NCBI RefSeq assembly: GCF_001624705.1
Contig: NZ_JSEO01000019.1
Coordinates: forward strand, 20,765-84,764
Reading direction: 5' to 3'
Source of the DNA: Marinomonas sp. SBI8L
GTDB taxonomy: Bacteria; Pseudomonadota; Gammaproteobacteria; Pseudomonadales; Marinomonadaceae
DNA: 64,000 bases
Shown in pieces: positions 49,381 to 58,897 of the stretch. A program made the translations under genes and the position numbers. The notes under the pieces are model-generated. The model was not told the origin of the DNA and did no database searches. It saw nothing but the letters and a program-made list of their open reading frames with translations. Position 1 is the first letter of the stretch; every line of letters begins with the position of its first letter.

Positions 49381-49732
49381 TATATTCCTATTGCTACTTT
49401 AAGTAGGTTGACCTAAGTGTCTATCCACTTTTCAGTAGTTCAGTTATCAATTTTTAATCGGGCAAATTATATCGGTTAAGGGCGAAAATATGAATGTTTG
49501 AGTGCAAAAAAACCAATTTCGTTAAAAAAACTACTGAATTAAATGTTTGTAGAGGTTTACTAGTGTGTATTTTTTGATCTTTGAGGGGTGCGCCTTTCTT
49601 TTTGATATAACTTTTTTGTCAAAAGTGTTTTATGTTACATTCTCTGTTGTTATTTCACTTTGTGATGTTTTTTTACCTTATCTAGACACTAAATTGTACT
49701 GATTAGGCTTATTTTTGATGCTGGAGTTGAAG
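49381..49732. other. Divergent regulatory region, fabA / hydrolase
   Basis: 352 bases without a gene, strongly AT-rich. On the minus strand a TATAAT (plus 49466-49471) is a probable -10 for fabAB. TTCAGTAGTT (49431-49440) and its exact complement AACTACTGAA (49529-49538) flank this promoter 88 bases apart. I see no canonical FabR or FadR site. The plus-strand half toward the hydrolase shows no convincing promoter. Confidence 0.5.
49466..49471 (-). promoter_or_regulatory. Probable -10 element of the fabAB operon
   Basis: TATAAT on the minus strand, about 86 bases upstream of the fabA start codon. No good -35 is seen at 17 bases, so an activator may be required, as FadR is for fabA in E. coli. 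Confidence 0.45.
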
Positions 49733-50674
49733 ATGGAGAGTGCAAAACTGGCCCAAATCAGAGAGTGGCAAGCAGAGCTAATGCAATGGGAATATAAGAT
49801 AGATGCGAATATGTCTTTGCGTGGAAAAACGTCTCTAGTTCGAAATGGTGAGAATGATCAAGAGGTTGATGACGGTAAGCCAATATTACATTTCTTACAT
49901 GGAAATGGCTTTGCTTCTTTAACTTATGCTGAATTGCTTATGCCGCTTGCGGGTGAATATAAGATCTTTACCCAAGATGCGTCTGGGCATGGATTAAGTG
50001 GTGTAGATAAGCGTTTTGTTGGTTGGAATAAAACGGCTGAAAGATGTTTGCAAGCAGCACAACAACATTTGCCAAAGAGTCAGCCCAAAATAGGTTTTGC
50101 TCACAGCTTTGGTGGTTGCTTGACTATGCTAATGGCCGCTCAATCACCTGACTATTTTGATCGTTTGATTATTCTTGATCCTGCTCTTTTTCCACCAAAA
50201 ATGCTTTGGTTAATTAGAGGGATGCGTTTCTCTGGTTTAATGACGCAGGTACCTATGGTGAAGCAAGCTAAAAGGCGCAAGGACAGTTGGCCTAATATTG
50301 AAAGTGCACGTAAGTACTTTACTGGACGAGGTACATTCAAAGGCTGGACTGACGAGAGCCTGTCTTGTTATTTAGATAACTCACTCAAAGTTGATGGGGC
50401 TGGCTGTAGTCGCTTGGTTTGTCCTCCTTGGATGGAGTCCGCCATCTTTGCCAGTTACCCTAAACGTCTTTGGAAAAGCCTGACAGAGTTACAAGTACCA
50501 ACAACCATTATTGCAGGGAAAGATACTTTGCCTTTTTTTAAGCAGTCTTATGCCCATGCGGCAAAAGTGAATCGGAATATTGACTTGCTTGAAGTTGAGG
50601 GTGGTCATTGCTTTATGCTGGAGCGGCCAGATGAAATAGCAGCCCTAGTGAAATCACTTATTGAGCAGGTTTGA
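49733..50674 (+). CDS. Alpha/beta hydrolase
   Basis: 313-residue serine hydrolase. The oxyanion motif is LHFLHGNGF, the nucleophile elbow GFAHSFGGCL (Ser in AHSFGG), the acid probably the Asp in IIAGKDTLPF and the histidine in EGGHCFMLERPDE. The substrate is not predictable; members include esterases and haloalkane or epoxide hydrolases. No signal peptide is seen. The ATG at 49733 is chosen because GGAG lies six bases before it; two earlier starts at 49715 and 49718 lack a ribosome-binding site. It stands alone between fabA and ispB. Confidence 0.8.
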   Translation: MESAKLAQIREWQAELMQWEYKIDANMSLRGKTSLVRNGENDQEVDDGKPILHFLHGNGFASLTYAELLMPLAGEYKIFTQDASGHGLSGVDKRFVGWNKTAERCLQAAQQHLPKSQPKIGFAHSFGGCLTMLMAAQSPDYFDRLIILDPALFPPKMLWLIRGMRFSGLMTQVPMVKQAKRRKDSWPNIESARKYFTGRGTFKGWTDESLSCYLDNSLKVDGAGCSRLVCPPWMESAIFASYPKRLWKSLTELQVPTTIIAGKDTLPFFKQSYAHAAKVNRNIDLLEVEGGHCFMLERPDEIAALVKSLIEQV

Positions 50675-50698
50675 TGCGTGCTTTTGAATACGCATAAA

Positions 50699-50729
50699 AA
50701 AGAGCCAGCATAATGTATGCTGGCTCTTT
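50699..50729. terminator. Bidirectional terminator between the hydrolase and ispB
   Basis: Fourteen-base arms (AAAGAGCCAGCATA / TATGCTGGCTCTTT) with a three-base loop and A- and T-runs on the two sides. It serves both convergent genes. Confidence 0.9.
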
Positions 50730-50753
50730 GGGTTTTAACCTTGCAGTATCTTC

Positions 50754-51737
50754 TTAGTTACGACGATTAACGGATGCTTTTGCTAAGTCGATAAGAGCTA
50801 CTTTATATGGCGAGTCATCAAGAGGGGCTAGTGCATCGATTGCCAATTGTGCTTGGGCTTGCGCTGCTTTCTCTGTGTACTCAATAGCACCGCATGCTTG
50901 TACATCAGAAATGATGGCATCCAATTGCTCTAAGCCACCTGTTTCTATTGCATTACGAACTCTGTTGGCTGCATCTGTTGGTGCTGTTCGCATAGTGTAG
51001 ATAAGAGGTAGTGTTGGTTTACCTTCAGCAAGGTCATCTCCAACATTTTTACCCATCTCTTCAGCTGTGCTGGTGTAATCCATTACGTCATCAATAAGTT
51101 GGAAAGCGGTACCAACATAAGTGCCATAGTTCGCTAAAGCTTGCTGTTGCTCTTTATTCGCATCTGCCACTATCGCGCCACAAAGTGCTGCGCCTTCAAA
51201 CAGTTTCGCCGTTTTATATTGGATTACCTTAAGGTAGCTCTCTTCTGATGTGCTAGGGTCTCCACAGTTAATTAACTGTTGGACTTCGCCTTCTGAGATG
51301 ATGTTGGTCGTTTCTGCCAAGATTTGCATACACTGCATGCTGCCAACTTCAACCATAATCTGAAAGGCGCGAGAATAAAGAAAGTCACCGACTAAAACGC
51401 TAGGTGCGTTGCCCCATTCTTCGTTCGCTGTTTTTTTACCACGGCGCATATCGGATTCATCGACTACATCATCATGTAGCAAAGTTGCTGTGTGGATAAA
51501 CTCTATGATGGTTGCCATCTTGACCATATTGTCTTGATAGCTAGCGTCATTAGGTTTACCACAAGCGCGGGCAGCCATTAACACCAATAATGGACGTAAT
51601 CTCTTACCGCCATTGCTAATAATGTAATAACCAATTTGCTCGATGAGCGGAATTTCACTTTTTAACTGGGATAAAATGTGGTCATTAACAAGACTAAATT
51701 CGTTATTAACGACCGCATGTATAGAGTTGGACGACAT
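50754..51737 (-). CDS. ispB: Octaprenyl-diphosphate synthase-type polyprenyl synthetase
   Basis: Makes the long isoprenoid side chain for ubiquinone by chain elongation of FPP with IPP. It has 327 residues (E. coli IspB 323). The first Asp-rich motif is LLHDDVVDESDMRRG and the second LIDDVMDYTSTAEEMGKN. GGKRLRPLLVLMAARACG is the substrate-binding N-terminal motif. It diverges from rplU-rpmA-obgE, the same arrangement as in E. coli. Product chain length cannot be read safely from sequence; octaprenyl or nonaprenyl is likely. Confidence 0.95.
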   Translation of the reverse strand: MSSNSIHAVVNNEFSLVNDHILSQLKSEIPLIEQIGYYIISNGGKRLRPLLVLMAARACGKPNDASYQDNMVKMATIIEFIHTATLLHDDVVDESDMRRGKKTANEEWGNAPSVLVGDFLYSRAFQIMVEVGSMQCMQILAETTNIISEGEVQQLINCGDPSTSEESYLKVIQYKTAKLFEGAALCGAIVADANKEQQQALANYGTYVGTAFQLIDDVMDYTSTAEEMGKNVGDDLAEGKPTLPLIYTMRTAPTDAANRVRNAIETGGLEQLDAIISDVQACGAIEYTEKAAQAQAQLAIDALAPLDDSPYKVALIDLAKASVNRRN

Positions 51738-51802
51738 TAAATTTTTTCCAAGCTGGCTATTTTCCTAGCGAGTTTTCGGTCTGAAAACCGCAAGATTGCC
51801 AC

Positions 51803-51831
51803 ATGCTAGGTAAGGAGGGGGAAAGGGTCAA
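51803..51831 (-). promoter_or_regulatory. Probable ispB promoter
   Basis: On the minus strand TTGACC (plus 51826-51831), a 17-base spacer and TAGCAT (plus 51803-51808) lie about 70 bases upstream of the ispB start. Confidence 0.5.
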
Positions 51832-51870
51832 CCCAAATCTCAAAATATGCGTGATAAATGTCTATATGTC

Positions 51871-51899
51871 TTGTTTTTACTGGTGTGATTTTGTACAAT
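51871..51899 (+). promoter_or_regulatory. Probable promoter of rplU-rpmA
   Basis: TTGTTT (51871-51876), a 17-base spacer and TACAAT (51894-51899). It gives a leader of about 150 bases before rplU. Confidence 0.6.
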
Positions 51900-51908
51900 C
51901 CTGCGTCC

Positions 51909-52039
51909 GATTTATCCACATTTTGCTCCCTATCATATGGTGATTAAATTTTGGTGAGTTCTTGAGTCTCAATTCATGAGCTTTTTGAAATTTAGGCCAC
52001 TAGAAGTAGGTCAAATAAAATCCAGTAGCCGGATAAATC
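51909..52039 (+). other. rplU leader with long-range inverted repeat
   Basis: The rest of the 317-base ispB-rplU gap. GATTTATCC (51909-51917) is perfectly complementary to GGATAAATC (52031-52039), which lies just before the rplU ribosome-binding site TTGGAG. Pairing would fold the whole leader and bring its 5' end close to the translation start. A role in L21 autoregulation is inference. Confidence 0.45.
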
Positions 52040-52054
52040 TAATTGGAGAAAAAC

Positions 52055-52363
52055 ATGTTTGCAGTGATCAAAACCGGCGGTAAGCAATACCGTGTTCAAG
52101 AAGGCCAAGTCCTTAAGGTTGAAAAACTGGCAGTTGAAGCTGGTGGTAGCGTTGATTTCAACGAAGTACTACTAGTTAGCAATGGCGACGACGTTAAAGT
52201 TGGCGCACCAGTTGTTGAAGGCGTAAAAGTTGCAGCGGAAGTTGTATCTCATGGCCGCGGTGACAAAGTTAAGATTCTTAAATTCCGTCGTCGTAAGCAC
52301 TCTATGAAGCGTCAAGGTCACCGTCAGTGGTTTACTGAAGTTAAAATCACAGCGATTGGCTAA
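52055..52363 (+). CDS. rplU: 50S ribosomal protein L21
   Basis: Large-subunit protein binding 23S rRNA near domain V together with L20. It has 102 residues (E. coli 103). The ATG at 52055 gives [20 protein letters not shown]; an upstream in-frame start would add four residues. The C-terminal signature is [20 protein letters not shown]. It begins the rplU-rpmA unit, opposite to ispB, with a probable promoter and a structured leader upstream. Confidence 0.98.
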   Translation: MFAVIKTGGKQYRVQEGQVLKVEKLAVEAGGSVDFNEVLLVSNGDDVKVGAPVVEGVKVAAEVVSHGRGDKVKILKFRRRKHSMKRQGHRQWFTEVKITAIG

Positions 52364-52395
52364 TACGTAACAAATTCAAAATTAAGGGGTAGATT

Positions 52396-52653
52396 ATGGC
52401 TCATAAAAAGGCGGGTGGTAGTACTCGTAACGGTCGCGACTCGGAGTCGAAACGATTAGGTGTTAAACGTTTCGGTGGTCAAGTTGTGATTCCAGGTAAC
52501 ATTCTTGTTCGTCAGCGTGGTACTCAATTCCACCCTGGTGCAGGTGTTAAGATCGGTAAAGATCACACTTTATTCGCTGTGACTGAAGGTCAAGTGAAGT
52601 TCGAAGTGAAAGGTAAGTTTAAGCGTCGTACAGTTTCTGTAGTAGCAGCTTAA
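52396..52653 (+). CDS. rpmA: 50S ribosomal protein L27
   Basis: L27 reaches the peptidyl transferase centre with its flexible N-terminus and helps tRNA positioning. It has 85 residues, the E. coli length. [20 protein letters not shown] and [20 protein letters not shown] are signatures. The N-terminus is directly AHKKAGG with no cleavable extension of the Firmicute type. It lies 32 bases after rplU and is followed by a terminator. Confidence 0.98.
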   Translation: MAHKKAGGSTRNGRDSESKRLGVKRFGGQVVIPGNILVRQRGTQFHPGAGVKIGKDHTLFAVTEGQVKFEVKGKFKRRTVSVVAA

Positions 52654-52673
52654 TACTCGACCGAGTAAGAAAG

Positions 52674-52701
52674 AGCTCCGCTGTGGCGGGGCTTTTTTTT
52701 T
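52674..52701 (+). terminator. Terminator after rpmA
   Basis: AGCTCCGC-TGTG-GCGGGGCT (one wobble) followed by nine T. It separates rpmA from obgE, although partial read-through is usual at this position. Confidence 0.88.
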
Positions 52702-52755
52702 GGAAAAATTATATAATAGATTTTTTGAGTGGTGCGAGCTTGTTTGCATCACTGA

Positions 52756-53991
<1,236 letters not shown>

Positions 53992-54020
53992 GGGTGTGTT
54001 CGCTCGATATTAAGTTTTGA

Positions 54021-54061
54021 AAATAAGGCATCTTGATTTTGGTTAAGGTGCCTTATTTTTT
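54021..54061 (+). terminator. Terminator after obgE
   Basis: AAATAAGGCA pairs with TGCCTTATTT around a longer loop that can pair further (TCTT/AAGG), then T-run. It lies in the 99-base obgE-proB gap. Confidence 0.75.
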
Positions 54062-54090
54062 GGTCCTTTGGTGGGGAAGGCGAAAAGAGA

Positions 54091-55224
54091 ATGTCACAAA
54101 ATATTTCAAGAGAAAAAATTGCTCAAGCTCAGCGTATTGTAGTGAAGATTGGTAGTGCTTTGCTGACCAATGATGGGCAAGGTTTAGATGTAGGGCGAAT
54201 TGGTGATTGGGTGGAGCAGATAGCTCAGTTGCGCGCTATGGGTAAAGAGGTTGTATTGGTTTCATCTGGCTCAATCGCGGCTGGTATGAAGCGCTTAGGC
54301 TTTACGAAGAGGCCGACTCAGGTAAATGAGTTACAAGCGTCTGCAGCGGTGGGGCAGATGGAGTTGGTTGGTGTGTATGAGTCTCATTTTGTGAAGCATG
54401 GCCTGCATACAGCGCAAATTTTGTTAACGCATGATGACTTGTCTAATCGTCGTCGTTATTTGAATGCTAGGTCTGCGTTGCGAACCTTGTTGAGTTTAGG
54501 GGCAGTCCCCATCGTCAATGAAAACGATACTGTTGTGACGGACGAAATCCGCTTTGGTGATAATGATACTTTGGGGGCTTTGGTTGCCAATCTTGTTGAG
54601 GCAGACCTTTTGATTATACTGACTGACCAGCAGGGCTTGTTTGATAAAAACCCAAGAGATCATGCTGATGCGACATTAATTTCACATGCATTAGCGTCTG
54701 ATGAAAGGTTAGAGTCTATGGCTAGTGGCGGTGCTGGTGTTTTGGGGAGTGGTGGCATGCTAACTAAAGTGAAAGCGGCAAGTTTGGCTGCACGTTCTGG
54801 TGCGGATACCTTAATTGCTTCAGGGCGAGAGCAGAATGTGATTGCTCGTTTGATGCAGGCAGAGTTGCTGGGTACTTGGTTGCAGCCTGAGCAAGAAAGG
54901 TTGGTTGCTCGTAAGCAGTGGTTGGCTGGGCACCTTAAGGCACGTGGGACGCTAACGCTAGATAAAGGGGCTGTTAAAGCACTGAAGTCAGGTGGGAGTA
55001 GTCTATTGCCTGTAGGTGTGAAAGACGCATCAGGTGACTTTACTCGTGGTGAAATGGTTGTTTGTGTGAGTGAGGCGGGTGAGATAGTAGCGCGAGGATT
55101 GGTTAACTATTCTGTGGCTGAATCTTTGAAGCTACTAGGAAAGCCATCTTCTAAGATAGGTGAAGTGTTGGGTTATGAAGGTGAGCCAGAGTTAATTCAT
55201 CGTGATGACCTGGTTATTGTTTAA
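54091..55224 (+). CDS. proB: Glutamate 5-kinase with PUA domain
   Basis: First enzyme of proline synthesis, phosphorylating glutamate to glutamyl 5-phosphate. It has 377 residues (E. coli 367). The amino acid kinase domain has [30 protein letters not shown] and the [12 protein letters not shown] segment; a PUA domain occupies about 280-370 ([19 protein letters not shown]). Proline feedback inhibition is expected at the kinase domain. It sits between obgE and dgkA; proA is not adjacent. In Pseudomonas the order obg-proB is the same. Confidence 0.96.
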   Translation: MSQNISREKIAQAQRIVVKIGSALLTNDGQGLDVGRIGDWVEQIAQLRAMGKEVVLVSSGSIAAGMKRLGFTKRPTQVNELQASAAVGQMELVGVYESHFVKHGLHTAQILLTHDDLSNRRRYLNARSALRTLLSLGAVPIVNENDTVVTDEIRFGDNDTLGALVANLVEADLLIILTDQQGLFDKNPRDHADATLISHALASDERLESMASGGAGVLGSGGMLTKVKAASLAARSGADTLIASGREQNVIARLMQAELLGTWLQPEQERLVARKQWLAGHLKARGTLTLDKGAVKALKSGGSSLLPVGVKDASGDFTRGEMVVCVSEAGEIVARGLVNYSVAESLKLLGKPSSKIGEVLGYEGEPELIHRDDLVIV

Positions 55225-55242
55225 GTTAAATGGGGAATAGGC

Positions 55243-55617
55243 ATGGCAAAGCCGAGTAAAACTGGGTTGACGAGAGTGATAGATGCAACAGGTTATTCGT
55301 TTCAGGGATTGAAGGCTCAGTGGAAGTATGAGGCGGCTTTTAGGCAGGAGATTTGTCTATTCTTGCTTGCGTTGCCATTCGCTTTGTATTTTGGTGAAAC
55401 TGGGCTTGAGCGTGCTTTATTGATTTTTGTAGTTGGGCTTGTGGTCATAGTTGAAACGATTAATTCAGCAATGGAGGCTGTTGTTGATCGTGTGGGAGAT
55501 GAGTATCACGAGCTCTCTGGAAGGGCGAAGGATATGGGCTCTGCTGCTGTATTTTTAGCTTTGGTATTAGCTGGTTCGGTATGGTTGCTAGTATTGGTAC
55601 CAAAATATATGGCTTAG
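55243..55617 (+). CDS. dgkA: Diacylglycerol kinase
   Basis: Small trimeric inner-membrane kinase that returns diacylglycerol from membrane-derived oligosaccharide and LPS synthesis to phosphatidate. It has 124 residues (E. coli 122). Three hydrophobic helices are visible. Conserved residues lie in FRQEICLFLLALP (Glu of the N-terminal helix region) and the catalytic segment ETINSAMEAVVDRVGDE, with AKDMGSAAV after it. It is 18 bases after proB and followed by a shared terminator with rpsT. Confidence 0.96.
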   Translation: MAKPSKTGLTRVIDATGYSFQGLKAQWKYEAAFRQEICLFLLALPFALYFGETGLERALLIFVVGLVVIVETINSAMEAVVDRVGDEYHELSGRAKDMGSAAVFLALVLAGSVWLLVLVPKYMA

Positions 55618-55634
55618 CCATATATTTCAGACAT

Positions 55635-55662
55635 AAAAAAACCGGCTGATGCCGGTTTTTTT
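55635..55662. terminator. Bidirectional terminator between dgkA and rpsT
   Basis: ACCGGC-TGAT-GCCGGT stem with A-run to the left and T-run to the right; it can end both convergent genes. Confidence 0.92.
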
Positions 55663-55681
55663 AATGCGACTTGAAAATCAA

Positions 55682-55948
55682 TTAAGCAGCTAGTGCTTTG
55701 ATTTTCGCGCTTAAACGGCTCTTATGACGAGACGCTTTGTTTTTGTGGTAAAGACCTTTACCAGCAGCTTTGTCCATTTGAGACGTTGCTGCAACGAATG
55801 CTGCTTGAGCGTCCGCTTGGTTACCTGCTTCAATAGCAGCATCTACTTTTTTCAGGTATGTGCGCACCATAGAGCGCAGGCCACCATTGTGAGCGCGACG
55901 CTTGATAGCCTGGCGTGCACGTTTTTTTGATCCGGCGGAATTTGCCAC
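55682..55948 (-). CDS. rpsT: 30S ribosomal protein S20
   Basis: Primary 16S rRNA-binding protein of the 30S body, a three-helix bundle. It has 88 residues (E. coli 87). MANSAGSKKRARQAIKRRAH and GKGLYHKNKASRHKSRLSAK are signatures. The start codon is ATG, not the UUG used in E coli for autoregulation. Its leader carries a strong stem-loop, and a promoter is visible upstream. Convergent with dgkA. Confidence 0.97.
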   Translation of the reverse strand: MANSAGSKKRARQAIKRRAHNGGLRSMVRTYLKKVDAAIEAGNQADAQAAFVAATSQMDKAAGKGLYHKNKASRHKSRLSAKIKALAA

Positions 55949-55980
55949 TGTCTGGCTCCTTTGAATTCTTTAAAATGAAA

Positions 55981-56003
55981 CGAAGACGCACTCTGCGTCT
56001 TCG
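55981..56003 (-). other. Stem-loop in the rpsT leader
   Basis: Perfect 10-bp arms CGAAGACGCA / TGCGTCTTCG with a 3-base loop, 32 bases before the rpsT start. On the minus strand it is followed by TTTCATTTT, a weak T-rich tract. It may be an attenuator or a regulatory hairpin; function is inferred. Confidence 0.5.
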
Positions 56004-56043
56004 AGGAATAAATGTCAAGTAATACTTGAAAATCTCGCGGCGA

Positions 56044-56071
56044 ATTTTACCAGCTTTTCACTTTACCACAA
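56044..56071 (-). promoter_or_regulatory. Probable rpsT promoter
   Basis: On the minus strand TTGTGG (plus 56066-56071), a 16-base spacer and TAAAAT (plus 56044-56049). The start near 56037 gives an ~89-base leader that contains the stem-loop. Confidence 0.5.
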
Positions 56072-56165
56072 CCCCCTGTTGAGTACTTTTTATCACATTT
56101 AGCGTGGCTTTTTGCTTATTCCCTTTGGTGTTGAGGTGTTATCCTTGCTGAAATTTTAAAAAATC

Positions 56166-57761
56166 ATGTTTTGGATGGATATGGAATCACCGAACCTCGA
56201 AAAAAAGCCAGGATCAAAAGTGGCTAAAAAAAGCGCTTCCTTACTTAGATCTGGTGTTCTTGTCTCCATCTGTACCATGTTGTCGCGCGTATTAGGTTTG
56301 GTGCGAGATGCTGCTTTAGCATTTGTATTGGGGGCAAGTGGTAGTGCTGATGCTTTCTATGTGGCGTTTAAAATTCCAAATTTCCTGCGCCGCCTATTTG
56401 CAGAAGGGGCCTTTGCGCAAGCTTTTGTACCTGTATTAAGTGACTATAAGGTGAATCAAGGGCAGGCCGCCGTAAAGGAGCTGGTCTCTGCTGTTTCTGG
56501 CTCTTTAGGTTTGGTCTTGTTGTTGGTCAGTGCCTTGTTTATGGCCTTCTCCCCTTGGGTGGTTTATGTATTTGCTCCTGGTTTTGCTGATAATGCTGAG
56601 CAGCTAGCTTTAGCGTCTGATCTTTTGACTATTACGTTTCCATATCTCATGTTCATTTCCTTAACAGCTTTAGCTGGCGGGATACTAAATAGTCATGATG
56701 AGTATGCTATTCCAGCGATTACCCCCATTTTTCTAAACTTGTCCTTGATTGTTGCGACTGTATTTTTTGCAAATAACGCTTTGCAGAAAGAAACTGCGAT
56801 AGCTTGGGGTGTGTTCGCAGCAGGTGCTTTGCAACTTGCTTTTCAGTTGCCTTTCTTGGCTAAGCTTAATCTATTGCCTATGCCTAGCTTGGGGTTCTCT
56901 CACCCAGGTGTTAAGCGCATTTTTAAACTTATGCTACCTGCTTTGTTCGGCGTGTCTGTTAGCCAAATCAATTTGTTATTAGATACAATTTTGGCCTCCT
57001 TTCTGCAAACAGGCAGTATTACTTGGTTGTACTTGTCTGATCGTTTATATGAATTGCCACTTGGGATTTTTGCTATCGCAATAAGTACGGTTATTTTGCC
57101 TTCGTTATCTCGCAGTTTTGCTGGTGAGGAATCTGAACGCTTTACCTCAACTCTAGATTGGGGGTTAAGGACTGTGCTACTTATTGCTGTGCCATCTTCG
57201 CTGGCGCTTTATCTTTTAGCTGAGCCTCTAATTGCGACAATTTTCTATCGTGGCGCGCTAACGGTTCATGATGTCTCTATGGCAGCTGTGAGTTTGCAGG
57301 CTTACTCTGTGGGCTTGGTGTTTATGATGCTCATTAAGGTGCTGGCGCCAGCTTATTATGCAAGGCAAGATACAAAAACTCCGGTGAAGATTGGTATTAT
57401 CGCTATGGTGGCTAATATGGCTTTTAACCTTATTTTGGTTGGGCCTTTTGGGCATGTTGGTTTGGCTATGGCCACAACGTTGTCTGCTGCTTTAAACGCG
57501 TTTCTTTTGTGGCACGGCTTGAGAAAAAGGTCGCTGCATCAGTTTAACTCAGATTGGATTAAACCTTGTTTCGCTATTTTGTTGGGCGTTTCTTGTTTGG
57601 CGGGTCTTTTGTTGTGGCACAACGCTCTAACAGTTGATTGGACTCAATTGCCTGATTTGGAGCGAGTATGGCGAATTGCGTTAGTGGTTATTGCTGGTGT
57701 GTTGGTTTATTTTGCTGGACTGTTTTTAGGTGGTTTTAGGCCGAGAATGCTAAAAGCCTAA
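56166..57761 (+). CDS. murJ: Lipid II flippase MurJ
   Basis: Moves the peptidoglycan precursor lipid II across the inner membrane. It has 531 residues (E. coli 511) and about fourteen helices of the MOP/MATE type. VSICTMLSRVLGLVRDAALA and DAFYVAFKIPNFLRRLFAEG (with GAFAQAFVPVL next) are the characteristic N-terminal motifs. The start could be any of three ATGs (56166, 56175, 56181); none has a strong ribosome-binding site, and the N-terminal ~25 residues before the first helix are unconserved. It stands between rpsT (divergent) and ribF, the usual neighbourhood in this group. Confidence 0.95.
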   Translation: MFWMDMESPNLEKKPGSKVAKKSASLLRSGVLVSICTMLSRVLGLVRDAALAFVLGASGSADAFYVAFKIPNFLRRLFAEGAFAQAFVPVLSDYKVNQGQAAVKELVSAVSGSLGLVLLLVSALFMAFSPWVVYVFAPGFADNAEQLALASDLLTITFPYLMFISLTALAGGILNSHDEYAIPAITPIFLNLSLIVATVFFANNALQKETAIAWGVFAAGALQLAFQLPFLAKLNLLPMPSLGFSHPGVKRIFKLMLPALFGVSVSQINLLLDTILASFLQTGSITWLYLSDRLYELPLGIFAIAISTVILPSLSRSFAGEESERFTSTLDWGLRTVLLIAVPSSLALYLLAEPLIATIFYRGALTVHDVSMAAVSLQAYSVGLVFMMLIKVLAPAYYARQDTKTPVKIGIIAMVANMAFNLILVGPFGHVGLAMATTLSAALNAFLLWHGLRKRSLHQFNSDWIKPCFAILLGVSCLAGLLLWHNALTVDWTQLPDLERVWRIALVVIAGVLVYFAGLFLGGFRPRMLKA

Positions 57762-57868
57762 CCCTTTGCTATCGCTTAGTTCTAATGATTTTTGAGTAAT
57801 TTGGTCTAACAGTCCCTATATACTAATAGGATTTCGGGGCATGGCTATCGTCTCTCAATTAACTGCTA

Positions 57869-57874
57869 TATAAT
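57869..57874 (+). promoter_or_regulatory. Possible -10 element before ribF
   Basis: TATAAT inside the 159-base murJ-ribF spacer, about 47 bases upstream of the ribF ATG. The -35 is poor (TATCGT at 17 bases). It may start the ribF-ileS-lspA-fkpB-ispH unit. Confidence 0.35.
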
Positions 57875-57920
57875 CTCGGTTATTTTTTCAGCGAAACGTC
57901 TTTCTCTTTGATGGGGCAAT

Positions 57921-58850
57921 ATGGAGTTAATTCGGGGTATTCATAATATCCGACAACAACATCGTCAGTGTGTATTGACCATTGGTAATTTTGATGGGGT
58001 ACATCTTGGGCATCAAGCGATTCTCAAACGAGTAAAAGAGTTGGCACAAAAGTATCAAGTGCCATCTTGCATTATGATTTTTGAGCCTCAACCAAGAGAA
58101 TACTTTGCCGGTATGAAAGCACCGGGAAGGATTAGCCGTTTACGTGATAAACTACGTTTTTTGCAAGAGCAAGGTATAGATTACGTTCTGTGCATGCCTT
58201 TCAATAAAAAGATTCAAGAATTAGATGCTGAAGCATTCTGTCAGACTATTTTGCAGAACGGCTTGGCAGTGCAGCATTTGGTTGTAGGTGATGACTTCCG
58301 TTTTGGTTGTGATCGCCAAGGTGATTTTAGTTATTTAAATGAATTCGGTCAGCGACATCAGTTTGCTGTTGAAAATACACCTTCGGTCTTGTCTGATGAA
58401 GGTGAACGAATTAGCAGCTCTTTGGTGAGAGAGAGTTTGGCTCATGGGCAGATGGTGAAAGCCGAAGCTTTATTGGGGCATCCTGTCATTTTATCGGGGC
58501 GTGTTGTTCATGGTCAGAAGTTAGGTCGTACACTCGGCTTTCCAACGGCTAATGTACATTTGAAAATTGCGAGCCCTGCCATGAGTGGGGTTTATGCAGT
58601 GCAGCTTGTAAAACAAGGTGTTGCTTATAACGGTGTTGCCAATATAGGTTGTCGGCCTACGGTAAATGGTGTGACACCAATATTAGAAGTGCACTTATTC
58701 GAATATCAAGGCTCTTTATACGATGATTATGTGTTGGTGCATTTTTGTCACTATATTCGAGAAGAGCGAAAAATGTCTGGCTTAGATGAGCTAGTTAAAC
58801 AAATTCAATGTGACAAAGAAGCCGCTCAGCACTTCTTTGCAAATCAGTAA
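57921..58850 (+). CDS. ribF: Bifunctional riboflavin kinase/FAD synthetase
   Basis: Phosphorylates riboflavin to FMN and adenylylates FMN to FAD. It has 309 residues (E. coli 313). The N-terminal FAD synthetase domain shows TIGNFDGVHLGHQAIL, VVGDDFRFGCDRQGDF and SSLVRESLAHG. The C-terminal kinase domain shows GRTLGFPTANVHL and YNGVANIGCRPT. It immediately precedes ileS, the standard ribF-ileS-lspA order. FAD made here is also the cofactor of the oxidoreductase in the catabolic operon. Confidence 0.97.
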   Translation: MELIRGIHNIRQQHRQCVLTIGNFDGVHLGHQAILKRVKELAQKYQVPSCIMIFEPQPREYFAGMKAPGRISRLRDKLRFLQEQGIDYVLCMPFNKKIQELDAEAFCQTILQNGLAVQHLVVGDDFRFGCDRQGDFSYLNEFGQRHQFAVENTPSVLSDEGERISSSLVRESLAHGQMVKAEALLGHPVILSGRVVHGQKLGRTLGFPTANVHLKIASPAMSGVYAVQLVKQGVAYNGVANIGCRPTVNGVTPILEVHLFEYQGSLYDDYVLVHFCHYIREERKMSGLDELVKQIQCDKEAAQHFFANQ

Positions 58851-58897
58851 CCTGATAATCAGCACCCTGATGATCTTTGAGGAAAAATCGAAAAACC

